Origin: Molanna angustata
Lineage: Eukaryota > Arthropoda > Insecta > Trichoptera > Molannidae
Assembly: GCA_963576475.1 (NCBI GenBank)
Contig: OY754981.1
Coordinates: 22,882,839 to 22,946,838, forward strand
Direction of reading: 5' to 3'
DNA: 64,000 bases
Position numbers and translations under genes: made by a program. The notes below the pieces were generated by a model. The model was not told the DNA's origin. It made no database searches and saw only the letters and a list, made by a program, of their open reading frames with translations. Positions within the stretch are counted from its first letter, which is position 1. Each line of letters opens with the position of its first letter. Positions 20,441 through 32,639 of this stretch are shown piece by piece.

Positions 20441-20483
20441 TCCACGAGTGTGAATCTTCTTTTAACATTCGTCGATTGTACTT

Positions 20484-20640
20484 TTTGCACTATGGCGCCG
20501 AGATTGCCAATCTATGAGCTACTTTTCGTGTTATGCATTTTTTCCTCATCGCTCACTTAGCGTTCTGTGAAGGGGACGTTTTCAGTCCCCATATTGAGAG
20601 CGGTTGGTGGTGGAAGTAGTAGCGCCTGCACTGATATTGG
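20484..20640 (+). repeat. Detached R1-type LINE 3' UTR
   Basis: GCGCCGAGATTGCC, CTACTTTTCGTGTTATGCAT, AGCGTTCTGTGAAGGGGACG and TTTTCAGTCCCCATATTGAG follow the same order as 6885-7060. No coding part remains. Confidence 0.6.
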
Positions 20641-20689
20641 GTTCTTACAGAAGCGATGAATCCGTTTCTATATAGAATCCGTTTATATA

Positions 20690-20860
20690 TAGATGGGTCT
20701 GTGGCAGAGTGATTAGCGCGCTGGGCTAGTAATCCAGTGGTCGCGAGTTCGATTCCTGCCTCGACCGATTTCGTTCACCTAAGCAGCATTTATTTGCTTA
20801 TTTTAGGGAACGTAGGAAGATGTATATGTACTTGTTTAACAAAGACATATTCATTTAAAA
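20690..20860 (+). mobile_element. tRNA(Thr)-like SINE
   Basis: GTGGCAGAGTGATTAGCGCG carries the A box, GGGCTAGTAATCC looks like an anticodon arm whose CTAGTAA loop would read AGT (Thr), and GGTCGCGAGTTCGATTCC carries the B box. A tRNA-unrelated body follows (GATTTCGTTCACCTAAGCAG, TTATTTTAGGGAACGTAGGA). No acceptor stem can be paired, so this is a SINE rather than a tRNA gene. The internal A and B boxes would be the Pol III promoter. Confidence 0.8.
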
Positions 20861-20908
20861 AATATTTTATTAAGTTACATCGACACACGACACGATATTG
20901 AATATCGA

Positions 20909-20957
20909 TTGTGTGTTTGTTTGTGTGTGTGTGCGTGCGTGCGTGCGTGCGTGCGCG

Positions 20958-21032
<75 letters not shown>

Positions 21033-21042
21033 GTGGGTGTGT
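20909..21042. repeat. TG/CG dinucleotide microsatellite
   Basis: About 130 bp of alternating TG with an inner TGCG zone. The minus-strand frame full of His-Thr across it is an artefact of the repeat. Alternating purine-pyrimidine DNA of this kind can adopt Z-form (general knowledge). Confidence 0.95.
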
Positions 21043-21044
21043 AT

Positions 21045-22150
21045 ACAATCATTATTAAGTGGTAACTTGATATGGGTAGAACTCTAAATGAAATCAATAT
21101 CACAACAATAATTTCTAGATTAATGTTATCGGTTCCAAACTAGTATTATATTCTTTAAAATTGGTGTTTAAACTTTTTTTTAAGTGTTGATAGAAAAGCA
21201 ATATATATTCACAAATGTACAGGAAGCTCCTTCAGAACATATTTATTATAGTGAAGTAGCTATCTTATATTTATAACATGTATATTTTTATGATTCAATA
21301 AATATATTGACAGATTCAAAAGTTGTCATAAAAAAATATTGCCGAGGGTGGTAAGAAAATATTAATCTGATTTATAAAATTTACTTATCGAAATTATGAA
21401 ATAATTAGTTGTTTGTTTTAACATTGTCACAACGAACGTTAGATATAAATTTGTTTATGAATGTCATTACAGTCAAATAATATGTCAAATATACATGACT
21501 TAACCTGTAAATTGTATTGACGTTCTTGGCATAGTCGTGAATTGTTTGACTGCTAATTTATAGAACTATTATTTCAAATATCCATTTCTCAACACAAGCA
21601 TTTTATGCTTTTTGAGAAAGTGAAAAAAAAACTCATATTCAAATTATTTTTTGAATAAAATAAAAATAATATATTAAATATAGAATTATAAAATGAAAAA
21701 AATAATATTTATGCATTTATTAATACTGTTGTTTATTGAATATATTTCTTAATTCTCTTAATTAGATAAAATCTTATTCACAAATTAAGTCGCTACTTGC
21801 AGAGGTAACAAAATACGTGATAAGAATACGAAACACTAGAAAACAAATCTTTTGCTCCATTTTCTCTTAATTTCTTCTTTGTTGAGAGGAAATGAAAAAA
21901 TATCATTCGAAAACTACTGGAAGATAAAAAAAGATGCGAATGTAGTGTACTCCATTGCAAATGTTCAGAATTAACCAAATAGCTTTTGGCTTCGAGACTT
22001 CCATTAAGTCTTATTTCGAGTAACTATGTTAGCAGGAGGTTGATAGAACATTATATAATAGATGTACACATGTATACATCAAAGGGATATTGTGGCAGGA
22101 AAATACTTGTAAATCACAATGAATTACCTACATGTCTTGTAATGTTTACA
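21045..22150. other. AT-rich DNA, nothing recognised
   Basis: No supported gene, RNA or repeat in about 1.1 kb. Confidence 0.5.
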
Positions 22151-22154
22151 ATTC

Positions 22155-22500
22155 GATAAATTCCAACCGATTTGGTATAGAGGTAAGACGTTTGATTCTG
22201 AGCCGGAAACCTGGGATCGATTCCAACCAGAAAAGAAATGATATAACATTAACATATCTACATACAATGGAGTTCTATCAAGAATTGTCGATCGACAAAC
22301 TAAACTTAGTATGTAAATTAATCAATATTTTTGATAAATAAAAATAAAAAAACTTCTATAAATAGTGGAATTAATAAATAAATAGTGGAATTGACAAGTT
22401 TTCTATTTTTATTAATTAAAAATATTAATTAATTTAAATGGAATTCCATCAAGAACTGACGATCAAAAAGTTAAATCTAATAAGTATGTAAAATTATTAT
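22155..22500 (+). mobile_element. Degenerate tRNA-derived SINE with duplicated tail
   Basis: TTTGGTATAGAGGTAAGACG (A-box region) and CCTGGGATCGATTCCAACC (B box) are followed by a tail TGGAGTTCTATCAAGAATTG. The tail is repeated, diverged, at about 22439 (TGGAATTCCATCAAGAACTG) after an AATAGTGGAATT duplication. Confidence 0.5.
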
Positions 22501-22978
22501 AAAAAACACATACTATCACGCAGTGTCCTTTTAATGCATGCGAAGTGATTTAAAACCAACACAATTGTTTAATTGAATAAAAAATGTTTTTAGTTAAATA
22601 AAACAATTGATTTAAAGTTTCCATGTTCCTCTTCTTCTCAGTCATATCCGGATAATAGTAATAAAAATAATAAGATTTTACAAACCGCCGTTTAGTGATA
22701 CAAGATCACTCCAAGGGCGCAAAAGCTTATTTGTTGGCTCTACGAAACAAGGCAGTCTTAAGTAGTCTACCGAAGGTGTCTTTGCTGTGAGCTCCAGGTA
22801 TGTCAAGGGGCAATTTATTCTACTTTATAGGCCTGTTCACACTGAAACCGCTATCATAGTAAGCCGCCTTATTGACTCTGTCCGATTTTTTAAAAGAGTT
22901 GGTACTCTGTGATCCACACGATCTCAATATAAGCTTCCTGACAGAACACACTTTCGACGCAGAACATTCTTGAATGTA
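22501..22978. other. Unassigned; less AT-rich from 22690
   Basis: The part from 22690 to 22978 has LINE-like composition and sits directly before a minus-strand RTE fragment, but I could not recognise a protein in it. Confidence 0.35.
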
Positions 22979-23300
22979 GTGTGGAGCCTAGTCGTTCGGA
23001 ACGTCAAGCACCGTCAGGCAAACCTTATAGTCTACTTGTTCTGGAATTTGAAGATGAAGACCTCCTTCCTCATTTTCCACCCTTCTCTATCCTGGACCTC
23101 CCTGTACCATTTTTTCCCGCTTCTGTAACTATATCGTCAACCTATCTTTTATGGGGTCGACCTGCTCCTCTTTTGTCTTTCCAAGATCTCCATAGAATTC
23201 GTAGTGCCCATCTGTCAACTTCCTGTCTTGCCACATGACCTGCCCACTGACAATGCCCTGAGACTGGCAATATAGTCTATAATACTGGCAATGTAGTCAA
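22979..23300 (-). pseudogene. RTE-type LINE C-terminal fragment, frameshifted
   Basis: The minus strand gives, across frames, a GHVARQDRK-like piece, TDGHYEFYGDLGKTKEEQVD and KKWYREVQDREGWKMRKE. This is the RTE order WAGHVAR, GRPP-like, DR.GW..ME. Several frameshifts show long decay. Confidence 0.55.
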
Positions 23301-23595
23301 GAAGCTTGGTACGGCATCTGATTTCATTCCGTATGTTGACCTTAAGATGTATCCCCATCAATTGTCTTTCGATAGACCGTTGTGTGCATTTAAGTTTTTA
23401 TATTTATGATGGCGACAGTCAGATTCAAACTATTTGTAATTACAGGGAGTATGCAGACTTCAAATACTTTCTATTTGAGATACATGGGTATTTTAAGACA
23501 TTTGAGTTGCTGTGTAATATTAAAAATAGGCCATTTTTTTATTGTTGATAAATTAAAAGTAAATATTTACCGGTACCTTCCTAATACTTGAATAA

Positions 23596-23642
23596 TATTT
23601 GAATGTTGTGGCTTATTGTCAATAAGCCACAACATTCAAATA
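23596..23642. repeat. 22-bp perfect palindrome, 3-nt loop
   Basis: ATTTGAATGTTGTGGCTTAT at 23597 onwards is mirrored exactly by ATAAGCCACAACATTCAAAT ending 23641, with the loop GTC. No coding context. Confidence 0.85.
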
Positions 23643-23644
23643 CT

Positions 23645-24290
23645 CTATACAAAAGAAGATCAATAACCGCTTATAATAGGAAACCTTGACGGCATTAATT
23701 TCTCTTTTTTCTTTTTTTCCTTTTAGTTGAATATTATGTTTTAAATCATTGTTAACTTGAAATGTTGCTCTTACCTACATACCAACCGATGATCATATTT
23801 TTTTTTTTTCAAACTTGTATTATTTTATATTAATCATATCGACAAAATGAAATAGGCCTTAATACTTGATGTTACTATTGTATTGTACTATGTCTTAACG
23901 CTGTTTTTTGTCCAACTTTAACCTTAATAAATAAATAAATAAATAAATAAGCAAAGTGAACGTTTGAAACATTTTATAATAAAAATATTAAAGATAACGT
24001 TTTTTTAATAAATAAAAAATAACAATATTAATAACAATATTTTTTTTAATCATATTTTTTTAACAATATTAACTGACCGGTCAATTCAACATAACAGACC
24101 CGATTTAATAATACATGATAAAATTAAAAAAATAACATATATTTGCGACGTGGCTATTCCAAATTCTAGTAATATTATATAAAAACTTTTGATGAAAAAA
24201 TTAGAAAATACACCGCTTTAGGTAACGAGATTAAAAGACTTTGGCATTCTCGTAAAATAATAATATTACCGTTCATTATTTCAGCCTCTG
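23645..24290. other. AT-rich DNA with an AAATAAAT run
   Basis: Unassigned apart from an (AAAT)n run near 23928-23950 preceded by TTAACGCTGTTTTTTGTCC, which may be a LINE or SINE tail. Confidence 0.4.
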
Positions 24291-24678
24291 GCATTATTCC
24301 AAAATCGTTAATCCGTAATTAAGAAATTATAGATTTATCGAAAAACTTAATAATTAAAATGCAAAAAACGGTAATAATGAATACATGTAGAATCGTTAAA
24401 GATTTTTTAAACGTTAATATTCGGGAATCAGTAGGGTTGTTAGGTAGTATAGAGACCTCCTCAGAGCATAATCCTTTGATATGTTAAGTATCTGGATGGG
24501 TGAACTATTCCCAATTGAAAGCTTGATGATGCGTTTGTTGCATTTTATTTTGCTCTTTTAAATAATTTACAATTTACGCATTGATCTGCTAATTCTTTTG
24601 AGGAAGTGTATAATGGTAATAATAATAATTGAGTGTTATTATTTGTAGTGCTTAATTATTATTAATATCATAAGTAAA
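24291..24678 (+). repeat. Repeat shared in inverted orientation with 45180-45566
   Basis: CATTATTCCAAAATCGTTA, TTATCGAAAAACTTAATAAT, GCAAAAAACGGTAATAATGA, TATTCGGGAATCAGTAGG and CTTGATGATGCGTTTGTTGC all recur, reversed and complemented, at 45180-45566. No intact frame; the class is unknown. Confidence 0.8.
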
Positions 24679-24679
24679 A

Positions 24680-25660
24680 AAATGTTTCATAGAGGTGCAA
24701 CATACTGGCGATGCAAATACACAGACTATAAAAATATATAAGATCAAAGAGCCATTGCTTTTTATAAAAACGAGTGGAATGTAGCCTACGCTATACTCTT
24801 CACTACCAAATCGTTCCACAAAGTATTCAAAATTTGTATGGAAAGTTTTCAGCATTGTCTAAAATTTGTTATTTTTTTTATTTATTTAAATATTTTATTA
24901 TGAAAACTGGATAATTCTTCAATGCCATTTTATATAAATGATGTGCCTTTTAAGAAATTTGAATGTAAAATTATAAAATTTAAAGTATCCTGCGGTTGGT
25001 GTCGCTTTGAAATATTTTACAGTTAATATAATTAAGAAGAATTGATCAGATATCCTTCAAAATCTAATGGGGTCTAAGCGAGTATTAGATATACAAATTT
25101 GCAAAATATGAAAAGAATCGAATGAGTAATTTAGTCTATAATCGATAAAGTAGAAAAAAACAAAGCATATAGTAGGTACATAGCTGACACACTTATATAC
25201 TTTGTGATGAAACTTTCAGAATACAATCTCAGCATAACAAAAAAATAACCGAAAAAATAGCGAATTCATAACTCCCCACTATATGCCGTTGGGTAGTAAG
25301 GAGTAAAAATGTATTTTGTATCCATTAAAAATACGTTAAGGACAGTATGCAATATTATAAAATTGTATGGTTTCATATGTACCTACATACATAGGCAACA
25401 GTGTGAAAGGTTCATAGGGCCCTATATACTTTGTAAAGTTCCGGGTATTGTCAAGTAAATAATAAAGCAACAGTGGCTTAAACGGGGCTTTTCATATTGC
25501 ATGATTTATGTTTGTTGCACGACATTCTTACTTTTTTAACTCAAAACCATCCGCTTTTTACGGGAAATTGTCAACGTTCGCCATTTTGAATAACGTATTA
25601 GTTTGATCATAAACTCTTTGAAACAAAATAAATATTATTTTGCTGGCCAATTTTTAACAT
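24680..25660. other. AT-rich DNA, nothing recognised
   Basis: No supported gene or repeat in about 1 kb. Confidence 0.45.
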
Positions 25661-26114
25661 CTCAATAGAGACGAAATTGGAATATTATATGAGAACCAGA
25701 AACTCACAGCACCTACAGGGCTAACGACCTGTCATGGGTTGGTTTGCGTTATCACTTTTATATTTGAAATAATATTTCTGGCGCAGTTCAGGGGTGACAT
25801 CTGTGCGAGAACAATGTCACCTCATGTACATATAAAGAATTTCATTATTTACAAAAACACAATTTCTCAATAGATGGCGTTATAAAAAGATTTCTTCGTT
25901 ACTTCATAGATGCCGTTGGTAAAAACAGCATATTTTTAAAATGATCTGTTTCTCATTATTAAAATAAATAAAACTTCAAAATTGCATCGATAACGGAAGG
26001 CTTAATTAGTGATCGTTGCGCAAGCGTACAAATTGATCACTAAATCAGCCGATGACAGGTCGTAAGCCCTGTAGGTGCCTTGAGTTCCTGGTTCTCCTGT
26101 AAAAATCCAATGTT
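25661..26114. mobile_element. MITE with inverted ends CTCAATAGAGACGAAA
   Basis: The left end CTCAATAGAGACGAAATTGG, then GAGAACCAGAAACTC, AGCACCTACAGGGCT and ACGACCTGTCAT, is mirrored on the right by ATGACAGGTCG, AGCCCTGTAGGTGCC and GAGTTCCTGGTTCTCC. The extreme right end is missing. It belongs to the family of the complete copy at 43245-43424, with the same GTGATCGTTGCGCAAGCGT core, but has a longer centre. Confidence 0.7.
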
Positions 26115-26117
26115 TAC

Positions 26118-26180
26118 GTGTCATCATCATCGTTGGCACTCCAGCTCTGTGTGGGCCCTGATCACCTCTAATGTTTGTAT
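26118..26180 (-). repeat. LINE 3' terminus, (ATG)n tail
   Basis: TCATCATCATCGTTGGCACT and CCAGCTCTGTGTGGGCCCTG match the 3' end of the minus-strand LINE at 62300 (TCATCATCATCATTGGCGCT, ACAGCCCTGTGTGCGCCCTT). Confidence 0.65.
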
Positions 26181-26184
26181 ATAT

Positions 26185-26865
26185 GAAACTTTAAACATAT
26201 TCGAATATTTTTTACTTGGTCAATGTTTATTTGTTGTATTTTTTGGTTCAATATACCTACGTAATTTTGAGTTGTAAAACAACAAAATGCCATAATACTT
26301 ACGTAAGAATACAATGAATAAGTACTTTATTAATTACACACGACACAAACCTTTTTTTTTTCATTTAGCGATTTTTAGATTTTCTCAGAACATGCGTCAT
26401 AGCATGAAAAGTTTCATTGTATGAATTCGTATTATTTTTTAAATATGGTAGGTTACATATGATATATGTTTATAGGAAATAATTAAAAATACATCTCATA
26501 TTGATTGAAATAAAATACAATAATTATTTACGGTAAGAAATAATCGATCGTGAAATTCGGATGTTTTTTAATAACACGGATTACTAATGTACCTACTTCA
26601 CACTCATATAAAATAATCAAATAGGTACTCAGGTTTACATAACACATACACTTAATCAATTTTTTTAAATATTTTTTTTATTACCACGTATTAAATTTTA
26701 TTTCCGAAGCAAATTAATTTTTGAATTGCATCAAAAGTTCATTATTATACATCATAAATATAAACATATATTTAGCTGTGAGGCACCGGCTTAGAATAGT
26801 GCTTCCACTCTTTTCTATTATTGTTTTTGAGTGTCCCGTAAGAGCCGGGTAATCGAAAATACAAC
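26185..26865. other. AT-rich DNA, nothing recognised
   Basis: No supported feature. Confidence 0.45.
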
Positions 26866-27060
26866 AGGCAACAATAACATCTCACATAGTTCAGCAATGA
26901 GGTTCACCACCCATTCTGAATATAGTGCCTTTTTAGGTGAGACGAGACTGGTGTGTGGGTATACACAGATATGTTGTGCTCCCTTTTATATGGCAATGCA
27001 CACCCGCACATCTTTCGCTGGTTACCCCACATTGTGGGATATGCCGTGATGGTATGAATA
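26866..27060 (+). repeat. Dispersed repeat, also at 60950-61110 (minus)
   Basis: CAACAATAACATCTCACATA, CACCACCCATTCTGAATATA and CACACCCGCACATCTTTCGC recur in reverse at 60950-61110. A related piece (CACACCCGCACACCTGTCGC) is at 37760. It ends GATATGCCGTGATGGTATG, close to the 3' ends of the VLSAYPK LINE family, so it may be a LINE 3' end. Confidence 0.6.
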
Positions 27061-27538
27061 AATATAAACATCACCATTTTAAAACCGAAGTATGTACTCT
27101 GTGAAGTATAAAGGATTCCGATATATTTTTATTTTATTTTCACTTCAAAATGGCGTTAACGTGAGTCCGACATGGTAAATGACTAACATCACGATAGTTT
27201 GAGGATGCATGATGTATGCACGGATAGCTTATCAAAGTAGGTACCTACTTATTGAATTCATGACTATAGTATGTAGTCGGTAAATTGATCACAAAGTAAT
27301 ATTCTATGTACATTATTAAGGTCGTTACCCACTTTTACCTAACGTGGTACCTATCTTTCACTAACTTCAAAATTGATGGAACACTGACCAATATAATTAT
27401 CAGGCACTAGTGTTAAACATTAAAAAAAAAAATTCTGTATTTTTAATTACTTTGTAGTAACCACATTATTTGTTGAAACTATGCGAACGGCTTCGGAGCT
27501 AACCATTCCATCATCAGGCTAATTTTCAATCAACACTA
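27061..27538. other. AT-rich DNA, nothing recognised
   Basis: No supported feature. The interval ends at the TA target of a fold-back element. Confidence 0.45.
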
Positions 27539-27916
27539 CCCCGTATTCAGTAACTATTGTAACTAAAATAGGAACATACTAAAATTGTAGATTTTAGAAT
27601 TATGGTCGTATTTGAGCATTATAAAATATCAACTTGGACTAAATGGAATAGGAACATACCTTTATTGGCAGGGACGTTCTTAAAAAGTTACTGAATTAGA
27701 CGTATTTTGAATAATTATGAAAATTTCATAATTTTCATAATTATTCATAAAACGTCTGATTCAGAAACTTTTTAAGAACGTTCCGGCCAAAATAGGTACG
27801 TTCTTATTCCATTTAGTCCAAGTTTATATTTTATAACGCTGAAATAAGACTGTAAATCTAAAATCTACAATTTTAGAACGTTCCTAATTTAGTTCCAATA
27901 GTTATTGAATACGGGG
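27539..27916. mobile_element. Full-length fold-back element, 189-bp arms, TA duplication
   Basis: CCCCGTATTCAGTAACTATT at the left is mirrored by AATAGTTATTGAATACGGGG at the right. The match continues inward to the centre near 27722, so the whole 378 bp is one imperfect palindrome of about 85-90% arm identity by eye. TA flanks both ends (27537-27538; 27917-27918), as for Tc1/mariner-type MITEs. There is no coding content. Confidence 0.85.
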
Positions 27917-27919
27917 TAC

Positions 27920-28505
27920 TATGTCCGGTTCTATAACTTTTTAAGAACGTTACGGCTAAAATAGGTGCGTAACTCTTCTCTTTAGTCAAAGTTGATATTC
28001 TATAGCGCTGAAATAGGAACGTTATTTCTCCAAGTAAGTCACGCAGAAGTTAAATTCCCTATTCTATAACCACATTTTAGTCTAATCAACTGTCAAAATG
28101 TTCCTAATTTTAGTTTTTCACACCTAATTGGAACGTAGGTACTAGTTATTTTCACAGAAGTTCGGAATATTTTAGCTAAGTTGAAAACATCAGTTGTGTG
28201 GGGAAAAACATTATTTACACGTGTAGTGTTATGTTGAAAAAAAACACAAAGAACATAAGTGTAGATCATTTAAAATGTTAAGTTAGGCGACATGACATAT
28301 GTAAACAAACATGGCCGAAAAGTGCGCCATAGATAATTTATTTCAGTTCAAATTACTATCTACGGTGCACTAATTTTATAGATTTTAGTTTAGGAACAAC
28401 GTTAGTTACAGAATACAAAATTTAGGTTACATGACCTTCATTCTAAAATTTTAGAACGTTCCTATTTTATGTAGGTAGTTCAAAAAGTTACTGAATTGGA
28501 CGCGT
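27920..28505. repeat. Related fold-back element, diverged
   Basis: GTCCGGTTCTATAACTTTTT at the left and AAAAAGTTACTGAATTGGAC at the right are inverted, and inner pieces (ACGTTACGGCTAAAATAGG; AAATTTTAGAACGTTCC) match the arms of the adjacent 378-bp element. The centre (28080-28370) is unique. Confidence 0.6.
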
Positions 28506-29399
28506 TGTAATTAAAAATATAGTAATAAAAATATTAAAATGTACTCAATGTTGATAATTCGATACATAGAATAACTAGCTTTTATGTCCCGCCGTTGGCC
28601 AAGAATGTAAATTAGTGAAGGAATAAGCAATCGTTTATATACCTACATAATATTGTCACACATAATTTTTTTTAACCGTAGTATGAAAAGTAGTTTGAAA
28701 TTTAATTGAGTTTAAGCGGTGTAAAATCTTAAAGTGATGGCCACAATCCATTTGCTTTTATATAAGCACATACAATTTCTGCACGCATGGACTATGGGAA
28801 ATGATTTTATATATGACTTATTATAAAAAGACAACGTCGTAAAGAGTTTGGATTTGGCCACAACCCCTATTTTTATATATTGTCATCGAACGCTTATAAT
28901 GTGTTTTTAATATTTAGTAATTTTGGATGATGGGAAATGGTTTAAAAATTGATTAAACAAAAGTACTGAAAATATTCTAGTATTGGTCCCATCCCATTCG
29001 TTTTTATATTTTTCGTCAAGTGTGCATATAGTTTATTATAGTTTTGCACAATAAAACTGATAGACTTAAAACTGACACATAAGTCTACATTACAGAAGAA
29101 GAAGACTTAAGCTATGTTAAATAGTTTTTAATATGAATATAAACGTTGTGAAGATCCTGCAATGGCCACAACCCCGATTTTTTATATATTGTCATCAAAA
29201 TGAAATGTGTAGTTATTGAAAATTAAGCAATATATGATGATATAATAAATGGTGTAAATTTGATTGAACAAAAGTAATGAGAAGATTCTAGTGTTGGTCA
29301 CATCCCATTCGTTTTTTATGTATTTTCATCAAGTATGCATGTTGTTTATAATATTTCGTTACAATAGACTATTAGACATAAAACTAATCCAAAAAACTA

Positions 29400-29915
29400 A
29401 ATAAAAAAAGAAGTAGAAGTATAAAACTATAACAAATAGTTTGTAATAAAAACTGACCCAATGGTCTACATAGAAGATGAAATAGAAGAATTACACATTA
29501 GGAAATGTATTATATAAAAAACTGACCAGAATGTCTTCATAAAAGAAGAAGAAGATTAATTGAACTATAGGAAATATTTTATATAAGATTCACCCAACAT
29601 CTACATAAAATAAGAAAACGAAGAATTAGACTAAAGGATAGTTTGTTTAAAAACTAACCAAAAGGTCTACATAAAGGAAGAAGAAGACGAATTAGACTAT
29701 AGGAAATAGTTTGTATAAAAAGTCACCCAAGATCTACATAAATTAAGAAAAAGAAAAATTAGACTATAGGAAATAGTTTATTTATGAACTGTCCCAAATG
29801 ACTTCACAAAAGAAGAGGAAGAAGATTTAAACCCCAAGAAATAGTTTGTAGAAAAAATCACCCAAAGGTCTACATAGAAAAAAGAAGAATTTCACTATAG
29901 GAAATAGTTTGTAGG
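29400..29915. repeat. Minisatellite inside Helitron A (about 60-bp unit)
   Basis: About eight units share ACTATAGGAAATAGTTTGTA, TAAAAACTGACC, AAAGGTCTACATAAAAGAAG and AAGAAGAAGA. The array is homologous to that at 32150-32636 in copy B, so it was present before the copies separated or arose from the same seed. Confidence 0.8.
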
Positions 29916-30784
29916 TATATTGAATGTGTATTGTAGTTAACCTAAAATAGTTTAATAATTTTCCTATACAAAATCAGTATATTCTTGGTTTTTAAGTAGT
30001 AAGTATTAGGTATGTAGGTACCTACCTACAATGATGTTCTAAATTAATTCGAATTCGATTTATAACAAATTTTATTTGAATATCAGAATGTGTCCGTTAC
30101 CATAGTAACCATGTTCCAACATGTGAAAAATATCAAATGTTATGGAGACATTTTTTGAATATGTAGGTACCTACATTGGATTGTTCGATGCCATAAAAAT
30201 GAAAATTGTCAGAAAAATCAAATATTTTTAACAAATTATGCAATTTTATTACGCCTATATCTTTACTAATAATTAACAGACTTTTACAATGTATGTCTTA
30301 AAACTTGCTGTAATGTCTTGTGTTTCATTTTATTATTTCATAATCACATTTATTTCAAAGGTATATTATTTTAAAGAACATATTCATTCGGTTGGAAAAT
30401 TAAATATCGTATGAAAAGATATTAAAATGGCGGGGTTATATGTACATTTGTACAAAACGCTTACTTTAAAAATAAGTTAAACATTATAATTAGACAAAAT
30501 ATTCACCATGTTTTTCACTTAAAAGCTAAGTTATACTTGAAAATATATTTTTTTCATGTAAATACGTACTTCTAACTTTTAAACTAACAGATATTTGCGT
30601 GCAAAATGTACACTTTTTTGACAGATATGACTTGGAAAATTTTGTATGAAAAAAATAATTATTGAAATATCTTTAAAATTCAGCATTTTAATCGCATTAT
30701 TTTTAGCGTGACACTGCATCAGGTATACTGGTACACGTTCGCACATAAATTAGATTTTTAGATGCTCTTGGTTTTTCAAAAGGC

Positions 30785-30812
30785 GTGAGACAAACACACA
30801 CACACACACACA
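30785..30812. repeat. CA microsatellite at the Helitron 5' end
   Basis: About 11 CA units lie 20 bases inside the TC terminus of copy A. The same position in copy B has grown to about 100 bp (34333-34434). Confidence 0.85.
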
Positions 30813-30842
30813 CTAACATATTGATTGCTTTATTACTTTAGA

Positions 30843-31363
30843 TTATTCATTTTAATTGTAATGAAAAAATATTTTTTGTATTTTGAGACTGGAATTCGTA
30901 TTTTAGAAGATTTTTCTTTACTTATTGGTCTTTTTGAGCTATGGCTGTGCATGCTGTTCTTAATCTAGAGTTAATCATAATGCTCTGAATTTTTTGTTTT
31001 TAGCGCTCCTATATCCGAACCGGACGAAGGCAGAATGTTTTGCGCCCTGGATTACCGATCCAGTTTGACCTGAGTTCAAATTCCATCTTAAATTAACCCA
31101 TATCACCGTCAATTGCTTGTTTAAGGTAATGTATGAAAACAATTATTTAAGCATCGCCAATATAACGGAAAACCAATATAATAAAATGGTTGATGTAGTA
31201 CAAAATATACATTTTAAATCGACTTTAAAACTAATTGCTTATCATATATGAGATCCTACTGTCGAAGGCGATAGTATGTATAGTTGAAGAATACATACCA
31301 AAGTTTAAACTCTTAAATCGAAATTATTGAATATTTTAAATATTTGGTTTTCTATATTATACA
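30843..31363. other. Spacer between the two Helitrons
   Basis: It holds a degenerate SINE at about 31010-31135 (GGACGAAGGCAGAATGTTTT; CCTGAGTTCAAATTCC as B box) and the 5' part of a repeat X unit at 31240-31363 (CCTACTGTCGAAGGCGATAG), which copy B interrupts. Confidence 0.55.
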
Positions 31364-32149
31364 CTAGCTTTTATGTCCCGCCGTTGGCCAAGAATGTAAA
31401 ATTGTGAAAGAAAAAGCAATCGTTTTTATAATATTGTCACCCAATTATTTTGCAATATCAGACTATGAAAAGTGGTTTGAAATTTGATTGAGTTTAAGTA
31501 TTGTAAAATGTTCAAGTGATGGCCACAACCCATTCTTTTTTATATATTGCTATAAAGTGTGAATGAAGTATAATATTTATACAATTTCTGCTCGCATGGA
31601 CTATGCGTAATGGTTTTAAATATGACTGTTTATCAACGTTGTAAAGAGATTGGTTTGGCCACAACCCCCATTTTTAAATATTATCATCGAAAACAAATTG
31701 TAATGTGTACCTATTGAAAATTTAGTAATTTTGGATGTTGGGATGTGGTTAAAATTTGATTAAACAAACGTAGGTACTGTAAAGATCTAGTATTGGTCAC
31801 ATCCCATTCGTTTTTATATTTTTTCATCAAGTGTGCATTATATTTTTGCTCAATTTGACTGAAAGTCTTCATTAACGAAGAAGAAGAAGACTTGAACTAT
31901 AGTAAATAGTTTTTAATTTGAATATAAATGTTGTGAAGAGTTCAGTAATGGCCACAACCCCCATTCTTTAAATATTAGGTGTTGAAAATTATTCAAAATA
32001 GGATGATATAAATGGTTTAAATTTAATTAAACAAAAGTATTGAAAAGATTCTAGTGCAGGTTATATCGTCACATCCCATATCCCATTCATTTCATATGTA
32101 TTTTCATCAAGTGTGCATATCGTTAATAATATTTCTGCACAATAGACTA

Positions 32150-32636
32150 TTAGACTTAAAACTAACCCAAAAGACTAAATAAAAAAGAGAAAAATAAGTA
32201 TAAGACTATAAGAAATAGTTTGTATAAAAAACTATTCCAATGGTCTACATAAAATAAGTAAAAATACATATACCTAATAGAAGAATTAGACTATTGGAAA
32301 TAGATTGTATAAAAGCTCACCCAAAGGTCTACAAAAAAGAAGAAGAAGAATATTTAGACTATTGGAAATAGTTTGTATAAATACTGACCAAAAGGTCTAC
32401 ATAAAAGAAAATGAATAAGACTATTGGAAATAGTTTGTATTAAAACTCTCCCAAAAGTCTACTTACTTAAATGAAGAAGAATAATAATTGGACTAAAGGA
32501 AATAATTTTTATAAAAAAATGACCCAAATGTATACATAAAAGAAGAAGAAGATGAATTAGACAATAGGAAATAGTTTGTATAAAAACTGCCCTAAAGGTC
32601 TACATAAAATTAAGAAGAAAAAGAATTAGACTCCAG
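32150..32636. repeat. Minisatellite inside Helitron B (about 60-bp unit)
   Basis: Units with GACTATTGGAAATAGTTTGT, ATAAAAACT, CCCAAAGGTCTACATAAAA and GAAGAAGAAG. Counterpart of 29400-29915. Confidence 0.8.
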
Positions 32637-32639
32637 GAC

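Larger units (their letters stand above)
28575..30842 (-). mobile_element. Non-autonomous Helitron, copy A
   Basis: Read on the minus strand, it starts TCTAAAGTAATAAAGCAATC after a host A and ends CGGCGGGACATAAAAGCTAG before a host T, with no target duplication. That is the full Helitron signature (A|TC ... CTAG|T). A GC-rich CCAACGGCGGG segment precedes the end, where the terminal hairpin is expected. The 2,268-bp copy matches copy B (31364-34457) along its length except for an 826-bp difference. No Rep/helicase gene is visible, so it depended on an autonomous relative. Confidence 0.85.

Noticed and set aside
20690..20770. tRNA gene (Thr) from clear A and B boxes
   Set aside because: No acceptor stem pairs, a tRNA-unrelated body follows, and several diverged copies exist. 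It is a SINE. The same applies to 35437, 36281, 57063 and 60472.
20870..21103. His/Thr-rich protein on the minus strand
   Set aside because: It is the translation of the TG microsatellite.
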